A DNA stretch of 52,174 nt, from NCBI GenBank assembly GCA_902825945.1, contig CADECY010000062.1, forward strand, positions 1 through 52,174, written 5' to 3'. The notes beneath the pieces are model-generated. The model worked only from the letters and a program-made list of their open reading frames with translations. It did no database searches and was not told the origin of the DNA. This stretch comes from an uncultured Acidobacteriota bacterium. GTDB taxonomy: Bacteria; Acidobacteriota; Terriglobia; Bryobacterales; Bryobacteraceae. Made by a program: the position numbers and the translations under genes. Positions 8,734-17,703 of this stretch are shown here, in pieces. The number at the start of each line of letters is the position of its first letter. Position 1 is the first letter of the stretch.

Positions 8734-9933
8734 ATGGCTAGATCAATACCCGAGGAATCCCAGTTGAACCTGTACGCTGCGTCGTATTTGTTCGCGCAGG
8801 GAGAGAGGGCCGTGGACATCTGCGCGCAACTGGACTTGGAGCCGCCGAAGGTGGCGAGGCTACGGTCGCGCGCGATCGCGCAGGAACTGCTCGAGGTCCG
8901 GCCGCCGGTGCTCGGTCCGCGCTTCACGGCGGAAATGGAGCGCGCGGCGCTTGCGCTTCTTCAGCCAGATCCCTTGAGCAAGAAGTTGCGCGCGGCGGAA
9001 GACAAGAAGCTGCTGCGGGCCCCGGTCACGATTCGCGTCTATCCGAGCGCCAGCCGCGGAACCGCTCCTTCGGACTGGGACCTCCGCCTGAAGGAGTTCG
9101 GACGGGAGTGCGCCCGGCACGTGGCCGATCTGTTGCCGCGAACTGGACACATCGGTGTGTCGTGGGGCGCGAGTTTGGATGCGGTGGTGACGGGCATCGA
9201 AGAACTGGCTCTGCCCAAGCGCGTGTCAGGCGAGCAGCTACACTTCGTGCCCACCTGCGGAGAACCGCTCGGCCGCGTGCCAGACAAGGCTTCGGCGTCG
9301 AACATGGCAGGCCGTCTCGACACAGCGATCAACGGGTCGCGCCGCCACTCGTTTTCGCTCTCCGGCGTTCCGTTCCTGATCCCGATCGACTTCGGCGATG
9401 TGCCTCTCGGAGAAGGCCCGAGCGAAACCGCGGTGGTCCGCAAGCTGATCGCACGTGTACCTGCTCATGCTCAGATCTTCGGGGGCACTCCCGGAGGCGC
9501 GAAACGAGACCCTCGCGGAGGCCCGCTTGCGGGCCGGCTCTCCATGATCCTGACCAGCATCTCGCCGGAAGGGTTGCCGTTCGGTCACGGCGCGGGAGAG
9601 TATCTGGCTTCGGCGGGTGTGGACGTGGAGAAGCTCCGGATGGCGGCTCTTGGGGACATCTCGGGTGTTGTCCTCCCGAGACCGGGACGGGCTGGCCATC
9701 CGCTGCTGACCAAGATCTCCAGCCATTGGACGGGGATCAGCATGGAGCAACGGGAATCGTGCGCGGCGCGTACGGGCGAGGCGGGTGACCGCTTTGGAAT
9801 CACGGTCGTCGCGATCGGAGCCGCGAAGGCGGCATGCGTGCTCGAGAGCCTCCGCCGGGGCCTGGTGACGCACCTGGTGATCGACTCCGATCTGGAGGTC
9901 GCCTTGCGCACCGCCGCTGGCGCGTTGAAGTAA
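8734..9933 (+). CDS. SorC/DeoR-type sugar-binding transcriptional regulator
   Basis: A 399-residue regulator. Residues ~10-55 form a DNA-binding HTH (LYAASYLFAQGERAVDICAQ). The remainder is the SorC sugar-binding domain (PF04198-like), with GHIGVSWGASLDAVV as its NagB-like phosphate-sugar pocket and VTHLVIDSDLEVAL at the C-terminus. Family members bind phosphorylated sugars and act as repressors or activators. ATG 8734 is chosen over the upstream ATG at 8680 because the HTH starts just after it and a palindromic operator candidate fills the preceding gap. The domain is longer than usual in the middle (residues ~90-170), so the exact ligand is unclear. Confidence 0.8.
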   Translation: MARSIPEESQLNLYAASYLFAQGERAVDICAQLDLEPPKVARLRSRAIAQELLEVRPPVLGPRFTAEMERAALALLQPDPLSKKLRAAEDKKLLRAPVTIRVYPSASRGTAPSDWDLRLKEFGRECARHVADLLPRTGHIGVSWGASLDAVVTGIEELALPKRVSGEQLHFVPTCGEPLGRVPDKASASNMAGRLDTAINGSRRHSFSLSGVPFLIPIDFGDVPLGEGPSETAVVRKLIARVPAHAQIFGGTPGGAKRDPRGGPLAGRLSMILTSISPEGLPFGHGAGEYLASAGVDVEKLRMAALGDISGVVLPRPGRAGHPLLTKISSHWTGISMEQRESCAARTGEAGDRFGITVVAIGAAKAACVLESLRRGLVTHLVIDSDLEVALRTAAGALK

Positions 9934-10000
9934 CCCGCGGCGAGCGCCGGCATGCGGGCAGGAAACTGAAATAGAGTAACGGGATAGAGGATTCCGCCGC

Positions 10001-11371
10001 ATGAAACTCGCCGTCGCCATCATCGCCGCATTCTGCGCACAAGCAGCCCCGCTCCAAATGGGCCGCGCCGCCGTCAAGATCACGCCCGAACCCGGCACAC
10101 CGATGGCCGGCTACTACAGCACCCGCCTCGCCACGGGCACGCATGACGATCTGCATGCCAAGGCGATCGTGCTCGAAAAGGACGGCCGCAAGGCGGCTCT
10201 CGTAGCGTGCGATCTCGTCGCACTCGGGCCGCAGGTCATCGAGCAGGCACGTGAGAGCGCGGCGAAATCGACCGGCATTCCGGCCGGCAACATCATGATC
10301 TCGGCGACACATAGCCATACAGGTCCGGTGATCACGGGCCGCGGCGCCCGCGATGCCCAATACGGCGGAGACATGCCGATTTTGAAACGCTACATGGAGT
10401 CGCTACCCGCGAAGATCGCGGAAAGCATCCGGCTGGCGAACGCCAACCTCGGGCCCGTACGCCTGCAATCTGGCATCGGCAATGAGCCTTCGCTCGCCTT
10501 CAACCGCCGCTTCTTCATGAAGGACGGAACCGTCGCATGGAATCCCGGGAAGTTGAATCCGAACATCATTCGTCCCGCGGGGCCGATCGACCCGAGCGTC
10601 CACGTGCTCTACTTCGATTCGCCGGACGGTAAACCGCTCGCCACTTACGTGAACTACGCCGTCCACCTCGACACTGTCGGCGGACTCGAGTTCTCGGCCG
10701 ACTATCCGTACACGCTCGCTCGCACGCTCGGCGCGGTCAAGGGTGCGGACATGCTGACGCTGTTCACCATCGGATGCGCCGGCAACATCAACCACATCAA
10801 TACGTCCTCGCCCGCTCCGCAGAAGGGTCACGCCGAAGCCCAGCGGATCGGAACCGTGCTCGCGGGCGAAGTCATCAAAACCTACACGCGATTAAAGCAG
10901 GTGAACGATGGTCCCTTGCAGGCTTCCTCCCAGGCCGTTCCACTCGACTTGCCGAAAGTGACAGCCGAAGAGTTGCGCCGCGCCAATCAGATCGCCGATT
11001 CGGTGAACAGCCCGAAGCCGCCGAGGTTCCTCGATACTGTCTGGGCGTTCAAGGCGATTGACGTGGCCCACCGCCAGGGCAAACCGCTCGAAGCCGAAGT
11101 CCAGGCGATCACGCTCGGCTCCGATCTCGCGATCGTCGCTCTTCCGGGCGAGATCTTCGTCGAGCATGGGATCGCGATCCAGAGGGCATCGCCGTTCCGT
11201 CACACGATCGTCGTGGAACTGGCACATGGACCCGCGACGTACATCCCGGATGAACGGGCGTTCCCCCAGGGAAACTACGAAGTGGTTAGCTCCCGTGCCG
11301 CGATCGGATCTGGTGAGAGAATGGTAGACGCCGCAAATTCGATCCTTGAAAAGGCATGGCGTAATCGATGA
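10001..11371 (+). CDS. Secreted neutral/alkaline ceramidase-like hydrolase
   Basis: A 456-residue protein with a signal peptide (MKLAVAIIAAFCAQA) and a neutral/alkaline non-lysosomal ceramidase-type N-domain. It carries VKITPEPGTPMAGY, ATHSHTGP (His104 and His106, zinc-site-like) and YVNYAVHLDT. It also shares AFNRRFFMKDG and RPAGPIDP with its paralogue at 12161. It is shorter than true ceramidases (~650 residues) and lacks their C-terminal domain. The substrate may therefore be another amide or lipid. An AGAGGA-type ribosome site lies ~10 nt upstream. Its TGA overlaps the ATG of the IclR gene. Confidence 0.83.
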   Translation: MKLAVAIIAAFCAQAAPLQMGRAAVKITPEPGTPMAGYYSTRLATGTHDDLHAKAIVLEKDGRKAALVACDLVALGPQVIEQARESAAKSTGIPAGNIMISATHSHTGPVITGRGARDAQYGGDMPILKRYMESLPAKIAESIRLANANLGPVRLQSGIGNEPSLAFNRRFFMKDGTVAWNPGKLNPNIIRPAGPIDPSVHVLYFDSPDGKPLATYVNYAVHLDTVGGLEFSADYPYTLARTLGAVKGADMLTLFTIGCAGNINHINTSSPAPQKGHAEAQRIGTVLAGEVIKTYTRLKQVNDGPLQASSQAVPLDLPKVTAEELRRANQIADSVNSPKPPRFLDTVWAFKAIDVAHRQGKPLEAEVQAITLGSDLAIVALPGEIFVEHGIAIQRASPFRHTIVVELAHGPATYIPDERAFPQGNYEVVSSRAAIGSGERMVDAANSILEKAWRNR

Positions 11372-12156
11372 TCCCTCAGACGGACGACAAGTACATGGTC
11401 CCGGTGCTGCGTAGCACCTTCCAGATTCTCGGCGAACTCGCAATCGCGGGCACGCTCAACCTCAACGATCTCGTGATCCGAACCAGTCTGCCGAAGTCGA
11501 CCGTCTTCCGCATTCTCCGCAGTTTGCACCAGTTGGGCTACGTTCTCCGCAACGAACAGCAGCGCACCTATTGGCTGAGTCCGAAGTTTGGCGATCTTTC
11601 CCATGCCGGAGCGTGGAGCGAACCGCTCCGCCGGGCGGCGCGTCCGCACATGTTGAAGCTGCGCGACGAATCCGAGGAGACCGTGAATCTCGGCCTGCTC
11701 GATCTCGATCGCGTCATGTACATCGAGGTGGTGCCGAGCGTTCATCCGTTGCGTCTGTGCGAACGTCCGGGCGGTTGGGATTACGTCCACTCGAGCGCTC
11801 TCGGCAAGGCGATGCTCGCCTTCGCTTCCGGCGAGTACATCGACAGCCTTCTCAAGGATCGCAAGCTCCTGGCGCTCACGCCCAAGACGATCACCGACCC
11901 CGTGCGTTTCCGCGAGCAACTCGCCGAAGTCCGGGAATGCGGCTACGCGTTCGACGACGAAGAGACGACTCTCCTCGGCAACTGCATTGGGGCGCCGATC
12001 CTCGACGCGAGCGGGCATGCCGTGGCGGCGGTGAGCATCTCCGGACCGACCTCGCGCTTCAATCCGCGCGACCAGAGTCTGATCGCCAAGCTGCTGCGGG
12101 AGGCACGCGCCATCTCCATCAGCTACGGCTACGTTCCCCAAACCGTGGAGGTATAG
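11368..12156 (+). CDS. IclR-family transcriptional regulator
   Basis: A 262-residue IclR regulator. Residues ~12-75 form the winged HTH (LNLNDLVIRTSLPKSTVFRI, then LHQLGYV). Residues ~90-250 form the GAF-like effector domain, with HSSALGKAMLAF and GNCIGAPILDASGHAVAAVS. ATGA overlap with the preceding ceramidase-like gene, and only 4 bp to the following one, place it between two paralogous secreted hydrolases. It is therefore the likely local regulator. The effector is unknown. Confidence 0.92.
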   Translation: MIPQTDDKYMVPVLRSTFQILGELAIAGTLNLNDLVIRTSLPKSTVFRILRSLHQLGYVLRNEQQRTYWLSPKFGDLSHAGAWSEPLRRAARPHMLKLRDESEETVNLGLLDLDRVMYIEVVPSVHPLRLCERPGGWDYVHSSALGKAMLAFASGEYIDSLLKDRKLLALTPKTITDPVRFREQLAEVRECGYAFDDEETTLLGNCIGAPILDASGHAVAAVSISGPTSRFNPRDQSLIAKLLREARAISISYGYVPQTVEV

Positions 12157-12160
12157 AGAC

Positions 12161-13672
12161 ATGGATCGCAGGCTGTTCCTGCAGCTTTCGGGCGGCTCCC
12201 TATTCGCGCAGTCGTGGAAGGGATCTCCGGTGATGAAGGCCGGATTCGCGGACACCGATATCACGCCCGAGATTGGAATGGAGCAGCCCGGCGGCTACGG
12301 CAAGTCGTTCCACCGGACTCTGCATGATCCGTGCAAGTCGCGCGCGGCGGTGTTCGACGATGGCCGCAAGCGCGTCGCTCTAGTGGGTCTCGACGCGTTG
12401 ATCGTGCCCCGGCACCTCGTGCTGTCGATCCGGCGCGATATCGAGGCCAAGTGCCGAATCCCAGGCGCGAACGTGATGATCGGCGCGTCCCACTCGCACT
12501 CTTCGGGCCCGCTCGGGATGGTGCAGCCGGGCGAGTTCGACGGCGCTCCGGAACTGGTCCGGAAGCTCGCTTACGAGCAATCGTCGATGGCGGATCCGAA
12601 GTATCTGAAGCTCGTCCACGAGCGGACCGTGGAAGCCGTTTGCAAGGCGGACGCGGGCCGGTCGGACCTCATGCTCGGCGTGGGTTCGGGCATCGAGGAC
12701 AAGGCAGCCTTCAACCGGCGCTTCCGCATGAAGAACGGCCGGAGCTTCACGCATCCTGGACAAGGCAATACGGACATCATCAAGCCCGCCGGACCGATCG
12801 ATCCGGAAGTGGGTGTGATCGGGGCTTGGAAAACGGACGGCAAGATGGCTGGCGTGGTGGTCAACTACGCCTGCCACGCCACCACGAGTCCTGGTGGGAT
12901 TTCGGCCAACTGGATCTACAATCTCGAGCGCGTGATCCGCGGCGTGTTTGGCGAACAGGTAGTGGTCGTTTTCCTGCAGGGAGCAAGCGGCGACATCACC
13001 CAGGTGGACAACCTGAATCCGTACGTGCAGCCGAACGGAGACGAGTACGCCTGGATCGTCGGCGGACGCGTGGGTGCGGAATCAACGAAGGTTCTGTTCT
13101 CGATGCATCGCGGCGTGCTCGCGCCGGTGGATGCGCTGTCGAAGGTACTTCGGATTCCGCGGCGCAAACCATCGAAGGAGCGTCTCGCCGCGGCGTTCGA
13201 ACTCGCGAGAAAGGATCCCGCGAAAGACAAGGTGGATCGCACGGAGTGGACCTTCGCGAAAGAGACCGTGATGCTCGACTACCTGATTCAGAAGGAGCCG
13301 GTGGTCGACGCCGAGGTGCAAGCCGTTCAGGTAGGCCCGGCGGTGTTCGTTTCCAATCCAGCCGAGTACTTCGTCGATTACGGACTCGACATCAAGGCCA
13401 AGAGCCATTTCAAGTACACGTTCCCGGTCGAGTTGGCGAATGGCTGTGTGGGTTACGTCCCGACCGAGGAAGCGCTGAGTCCGTCGGGCGGCGGATACGA
13501 GACGAGGCTTACGGCCTATTCGAACCTCGTGCCCACCGCTGGCCGTGAGATCGCCAACGCGGGGATCGAGTTGGCGAATCGCTTGACGCCGGGCCCGGTG
13601 CCGGTACCCGCGAAGGCCACCGCGAAGACGGTGCCGTGGTCCTATGGGGATGTCCCGGCTCAGCCGGAGTGA
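12161..13672 (+). CDS. Ceramidase-like secreted hydrolase, Tat-type leader
   Basis: A 503-residue paralogue of the protein at 10001. It has a twin-Arg leader (MDRRLFLQLSGGSLFAQS) instead of a plain Sec signal, then AGFADTDITPEIGMEQPGGYG, ASHSHSSGP (His111 and His113) and VVNYACHATT, with QGASGDITQVDN resembling the ceramidase GAAGDVNP loop. AFNRRFRMKNG and KPAGPIDPEVG are shared with its partner. A GGAGG ribosome site lies ~11 nt before the ATG. It probably acts in the periplasm on a lipid or amide; the exact substrate is unknown. Confidence 0.83.
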   Translation: MDRRLFLQLSGGSLFAQSWKGSPVMKAGFADTDITPEIGMEQPGGYGKSFHRTLHDPCKSRAAVFDDGRKRVALVGLDALIVPRHLVLSIRRDIEAKCRIPGANVMIGASHSHSSGPLGMVQPGEFDGAPELVRKLAYEQSSMADPKYLKLVHERTVEAVCKADAGRSDLMLGVGSGIEDKAAFNRRFRMKNGRSFTHPGQGNTDIIKPAGPIDPEVGVIGAWKTDGKMAGVVVNYACHATTSPGGISANWIYNLERVIRGVFGEQVVVVFLQGASGDITQVDNLNPYVQPNGDEYAWIVGGRVGAESTKVLFSMHRGVLAPVDALSKVLRIPRRKPSKERLAAAFELARKDPAKDKVDRTEWTFAKETVMLDYLIQKEPVVDAEVQAVQVGPAVFVSNPAEYFVDYGLDIKAKSHFKYTFPVELANGCVGYVPTEEALSPSGGGYETRLTAYSNLVPTAGREIANAGIELANRLTPGPVPVPAKATAKTVPWSYGDVPAQPE

Positions 13673-13677
13673 CTTCA

Positions 13678-14250
13678 GTGATTGCGGAAATTCTCAGCCT
13701 CGACCAGTTCTTCGATCTGCCCGACAAACGCGGCTGCTCTTACGAACTCATCAACGGAAGGCTCGTCGAGTTGCCCACGCCCACGTTCCTGCATGGTGCT
13801 ATCCAAGGCGCGGTTTCCCTCGCGCTCGGGACGCTCGCCCAAGAGCGCTTCCCGCACCTGATCATGTCCGTCCGCGCAGGCTTCGTGCTGAATGATGAGA
13901 CCGTGCAAGCCCCGGATGTCCTCCTGATCGAACGCGAGCGGCGCCAACGGATGACAACTCGCCGCGGATCGCTGTGCGGCGCTCCGGACCTCGCCATCGA
14001 GATCGTCTCGCCGTCGGAATCAGCCTGGGGTGTCGATGAGAAGATCGATGCCTACCTCGCGGCGGGAACGAAAACGATATGGGCGGTTTGGCCGAAAACG
14101 CGGCGAGTCTGGGTTCATCACACCGACCGCAGTTCCGACAAAGCCGCCATCACCCAGACAATCGATTCGCCCGAGGTCTTCTCCGGAGTTCAGATACCGG
14201 TAGAGCCGCTGTTCCTGGACGGGCCGAGTAGGCGTCCTACTCGTTCGTAG
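13678..14250 (+). CDS. Uma2-family endonuclease-like protein
   Basis: A 190-residue intact Uma2 (DUF820) protein of the PD-(D/E)XK fold. It shows LSLDQFFDLPDKRG, YELINGRLVELPTP, QAPDVLLIERE, APDLAIEIVSPSES (the catalytic-type E-x-VSPSE segment), KIDAYLAAGTKTIWAVWP and an FSGVQIPVEPLF ending. GTG 13678 is chosen as start because a GGAG lies ~8 nt upstream and upstream in-frame codons belong to the previous gene. It begins 5 bp after the ceramidase-like gene. The biological role of Uma2 proteins is unsettled. An intact copy here contrasts with the wrecked one at 6779. Confidence 0.85.
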   Translation: MIAEILSLDQFFDLPDKRGCSYELINGRLVELPTPTFLHGAIQGAVSLALGTLAQERFPHLIMSVRAGFVLNDETVQAPDVLLIERERRQRMTTRRGSLCGAPDLAIEIVSPSESAWGVDEKIDAYLAAGTKTIWAVWPKTRRVWVHHTDRSSDKAAITQTIDSPEVFSGVQIPVEPLFLDGPSRRPTRS

Positions 14251-14337
14251 AACCCAACGCATTCCCGCCACGATCTGGGGGCTCATTTGGCACCTCCGCA
14301 GTGAAGGCGCGATGCGCAGGTGGACCGCACCGAAATG

Positions 14338-14374
14338 AAAAAAGGGCGCGCGCACTGTTGAGATGCGGCGCCCT
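14338..14374 (-). terminator. Rho-independent terminator of the TonB receptor gene
   Basis: AGGGCGC (14343-14349) pairs with GCGCCCT (14368-14374) around an 18-nt loop. On the minus strand the stem is followed by six T (14343-14338). It lies 27 bp beyond the receptor's stop codon. Confidence 0.72.
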
Positions 14375-14400
14375 GATTGCGATCTGTCGACTTTCCGAGT

Positions 14401-17400
14401 CTACCAGTAGAACTTCAGCCCGAACTGGATCGTCCTCGGGCTGATCGAAGTCGAGAAGGTCCGCCCGAAGTTCGGATTCTCCACCGACGTATTCGGACTC
14501 GCGAAGTTCGTATGGTTGAACGCGTTGAACAACTCTGTGCGAAATTCGAAGCGGTAGTTCTCCTTGAACACGAAGTTCTTGAAGATGCCCGCGTCGAGCG
14601 TGTTCACCGCATTTCCGCGCAGGATGTTCATCGCGGAACTACCGAAACGCGGCGCCTGGGCCGGATGCTTGGCCGTGTTGAGCGGCCAGTCGAACGCATC
14701 GCGATTCCAGCGCGGAGTCACGAGTCCGTTGCCGCCGAGCACGGGATCGCCGATCAGATCCGGACGGCAAAGGTTGGTCGGCGACGAGTTGCAGTTCGCC
14801 GCCGCGACCGTTGGCGCCGTCAGGTGGTAGCCGTTGTGCAGCGTCTGGATTCCGGAGAGATTCCAGCCTCCGAGAATCATGTCCACGGCCTTGTTGACAC
14901 CGTCGCCGAAGCGCTGGCCCTTGCCGAACGGAAGTTGATAGAGGAAGTTCGCCGTGAAGCGGTGCGGAACGTTGTCCACCGAGAATCCGTTGTTGTTCTT
15001 GAGATTGAACGGATCCTGCACCTGGCCGACATTGCCGCTCGATCGCGCGCCGTTCTTGGCGAGCGTCTTCGACCACGTGTACGCGCCCTTGAACATCAGG
15101 CCCTTGCCCATGCGCTTTTCGGCGGTAAGGAGCAGCCCGTGGTAATTGGAAGCGCCGCTGCTGTTGAATCCGAACACGCGATTCCATTTCGGCCACGGGA
15201 TCCGGGTCTGAACGTTGCCCGGTCCGGGCTGCGTGGCGTTGTAGTCCAGCGAATTCTCGAGGTGCGTGCTCTTCGAGCCGAGATACTGGACTTCGAGCAC
15301 GACCGACCGGCCGATCTCCTGCCCGACACTCAGGCTCCACTGCTGCGTGTAGCCGTCAATCCAGTTGTTCTCCGGACCGGTCAGCACGCCGAAGATCGCG
15401 GTCGCGAGCGATCCGTTCGGATTGTTGATGTCGCCCGCCCACGTTAGCGTCGGGCGCGTCAGATCGGACGTGTAGCCCGCCCAGAGTTGCGCCGGCGGTC
15501 CGGTCACCGAGTTCTGAACGAGATTCATCAACTGCGGGCCAGAGTAGTAGATGCCATAGCCACCGCGAACCACCGTGCGGTTGCCGGTGAACGGCCGATA
15601 GGCGAATCCGAAGCGGGGCGCGATGTTGTTCTTGTCAGAGGTGAAGATCGTCTCACGATCGAGCAGGCCGAAGCCGAGGTCCGGACGCACGCGCTGATAG
15701 AAGGGAGCGGCGTTGGTGTTGTGCTTGGGGAAACGGAGCCCGCCCCCGCCGTTCGCAAGACTCGGATCGAAGGTCGGAGTCAATCCGCTGAGTTCGCGTG
15801 GCACTTGGCCATATTCGTAGCGCATGCCGATGTTCAGCGTCAGCTTGGGAGATACCTTCCAGTCGTCGAGAACGTACATCGAGAGCATCGTGCGGCGGAA
15901 GCGTCCGGTCTCGTTAGGCGCGAGCGCGATCGATGAAGACGCCATGTTGCCGAGCAGGAAGTCCGAGAAGCCGTCACCCGAGAACTGGCCCGAGAACGTG
16001 TACTGGTTGTTCAGGCGGGTTCCGAGGAAGGCATCGGCACGGTGACGGCGGATGTCGCCGCCAACCTTGATGTTGTGCTTGCCGCGCGACCACGTGATGC
16101 CATCGTAAAACTGGAAGCTGTTCACCGTCAGGAACCAAGGTTGCGCTTCTCCCAGAGCGGAGAAGATCGTGTTGCCGAGACCGATACCTTCGACGAAACC
16201 GGCGCCGCTGCCTTCCTTGGGGGCGAACGGAATACCGGCGTTGGCCGCGATCGGGTTGCCGGAATTCTGTCCGCGCTGGCGGTGGATCTGCCGCCCGTAG
16301 CTTGCGCGGAACTCGTTCAGAAGCCGCGGCGTCATGATCGAGGTCAGGTTCACAGCCAGGTTCTGCGGCTTCTGCGGAATGATCAGTCCGCCAACTTGAG
16401 AGAAGGTGCCCGGATTGTATTGGTTGATGTCCTGAAACCCGTAGCGAACCATCAGGTCATGCTTGTTGGTCAGGCGCCAATCGTACCGGAACAAGGCCGA
16501 ATCATAGTCATTGACACCCGAGATGTTCGTGCTGAAGTTCTGCACGGGATTCGGGTTATTCGGAGCCTCGTAGAACTTCATGAGCGCCTGCGCGATCGGG
16601 TCGAGGCGTTGACGCGGAATGATGTTGCCCGGGAACGGTTGGCCCGTTTGGGGGTCGCGGATCGTCTTCGAGAAGCCGGCGAAGTTGCCTCCGATCTGGT
16701 CGGCCGTCGGAACCATCGCGGTGCGGAATGCGCCCTGGCGGATGCGGGATCCATCGTAGTTGCCGAACAGGAACATCCGGTTCTTGATGATCGGCCCGCC
16801 CACCGCCGCTCCGAATTGATTGCGGCTCAACGAAGCAATACGCTGGGTCGGCGTGAGGAAGAAGTTGCGTGCGTCGAGATTGTCGTTCCGCAGGAACTCC
16901 CAAAGAGTTCCGTGAAGCTGATTGGTGCCGGACTTCGTCACCACGTTGATGACCGAACCGACGCCGCCGAATTCGGCCGAGTACTGGCCTACCTGGATGC
17001 TGAACTCCTGAATCGCGTCCACCGACGGACCGAGGTTCCAGCTATTGAAAAAGGCCTCTTTGTTGTCGGCGCCATCCAACTGGTAATTGTTGTCCTGGTG
17101 CGGCATGCCGGCCGCCGTGGGGGCGCGTTTGTTGACGATCGCCGCCGATCCGGTGCCTTCGCCCATGCCCGCCGTCAGGGTCGTGAGTTCCATGAAGTTG
17201 CGCCCGTTGAGCGGCAGGCTCACCACGCGCGACTGATTGATCACGCCGCCAATCTGGTTGTTCTCGGTGTTGACGAGCGCCGCGCGGCTCTCGATCTCGA
17301 TCGCCTGCGACACTTCGCCGACCTGCAACTCGACATCGGCGCGGACCTGCGATCCGACTTCGAGCACCACATTGTTCATCGTGGCCTTCTTGAAGCCGCC

Positions 17401-17649
17401 TGCTTCCGCTTCCACCCGGTAGACGCCGGGGTTCAACGGAGCGATGCGATAGGTGCCCGACTCGTCGGTCACCGCTTCGCGGCTCAGCGAGGTGCCCTGA
17501 TTGATGGCGGCCACCTTGCAGTTCGGCACCACGGCGCCGGACGAATCCTTCACAACACCAGTCAAGACAGCAGTCGGAACCTGCGCGGCTAGCGGAATCG
17601 CGAGCAGCGCAAGCATGGAAATCAACCTACGATTGACCCCTGGGTTCAT
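14401..17649 (-). CDS. TonB-dependent receptor, Oar-like, with carboxypeptidase-regulatory domain
   Basis: A 1,082-residue outer-membrane receptor. It comprises a signal peptide (ISMLALLAIPLAAQ), a carboxypeptidase-regulatory-like domain (~24-110; TGVVKDSSGAVVPNCKV, PGVYRVEAEAGGF), a plug domain (NGRNFMELTTL, then SVINVVTKSGTN near 260) and a long beta-barrel ending in an aromatic residue (FGLKFYW). This architecture is massively expanded in Acidobacteria and is thought to import large polymers or peptides. ATG 17649 is preceded by a good AAAGGAG site, and the signal peptide follows it. A TATACT box (17694-17689) gives a leader of about 33 nt. No SusD partner is next to it. Confidence 0.93.
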   Translation of the reverse strand: MNPGVNRRLISMLALLAIPLAAQVPTAVLTGVVKDSSGAVVPNCKVAAINQGTSLSREAVTDESGTYRIAPLNPGVYRVEAEAGGFKKATMNNVVLEVGSQVRADVELQVGEVSQAIEIESRAALVNTENNQIGGVINQSRVVSLPLNGRNFMELTTLTAGMGEGTGSAAIVNKRAPTAAGMPHQDNNYQLDGADNKEAFFNSWNLGPSVDAIQEFSIQVGQYSAEFGGVGSVINVVTKSGTNQLHGTLWEFLRNDNLDARNFFLTPTQRIASLSRNQFGAAVGGPIIKNRMFLFGNYDGSRIRQGAFRTAMVPTADQIGGNFAGFSKTIRDPQTGQPFPGNIIPRQRLDPIAQALMKFYEAPNNPNPVQNFSTNISGVNDYDSALFRYDWRLTNKHDLMVRYGFQDINQYNPGTFSQVGGLIIPQKPQNLAVNLTSIMTPRLLNEFRASYGRQIHRQRGQNSGNPIAANAGIPFAPKEGSGAGFVEGIGLGNTIFSALGEAQPWFLTVNSFQFYDGITWSRGKHNIKVGGDIRRHRADAFLGTRLNNQYTFSGQFSGDGFSDFLLGNMASSSIALAPNETGRFRRTMLSMYVLDDWKVSPKLTLNIGMRYEYGQVPRELSGLTPTFDPSLANGGGGLRFPKHNTNAAPFYQRVRPDLGFGLLDRETIFTSDKNNIAPRFGFAYRPFTGNRTVVRGGYGIYYSGPQLMNLVQNSVTGPPAQLWAGYTSDLTRPTLTWAGDINNPNGSLATAIFGVLTGPENNWIDGYTQQWSLSVGQEIGRSVVLEVQYLGSKSTHLENSLDYNATQPGPGNVQTRIPWPKWNRVFGFNSSGASNYHGLLLTAEKRMGKGLMFKGAYTWSKTLAKNGARSSGNVGQVQDPFNLKNNNGFSVDNVPHRFTANFLYQLPFGKGQRFGDGVNKAVDMILGGWNLSGIQTLHNGYHLTAPTVAAANCNSSPTNLCRPDLIGDPVLGGNGLVTPRWNRDAFDWPLNTAKHPAQAPRFGSSAMNILRGNAVNTLDAGIFKNFVFKENYRFEFRTELFNAFNHTNFASPNTSVENPNFGRTFSTSISPRTIQFGLKFYW

Positions 17650-17688
17650 TCGTTTCTCCTTTGAAATGAGGAATGCGGACTTGGATTC

Positions 17689-17696
17689 AGTATACT
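17689..17696. promoter_or_regulatory. Shared palindromic -10 (AGTATACT) between divergent genes
   Basis: AGTATACT is self-complementary and reads TATACT on both strands. On the plus strand it ends 7 nt before the TPR gene's ATG (17704). On the minus strand it ends 39 nt before the receptor's ATG. Divergent promoters here would compete for the same base pairs. Confidence 0.42.
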
Positions 17697-17703
17697 CGGA
17701 GCG

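Noticed and set aside
9934..9958. CCCGC/GCGGG hairpin after the SorC-type regulator
   Set aside because: GC-rich short stems are common at this base composition and no T tract follows.
14377..15447. Long plus-strand open frame of 356 codons
   Set aside because: Opposite-strand shadow of the TonB receptor; Arg/Val/Glu-rich with no motif.
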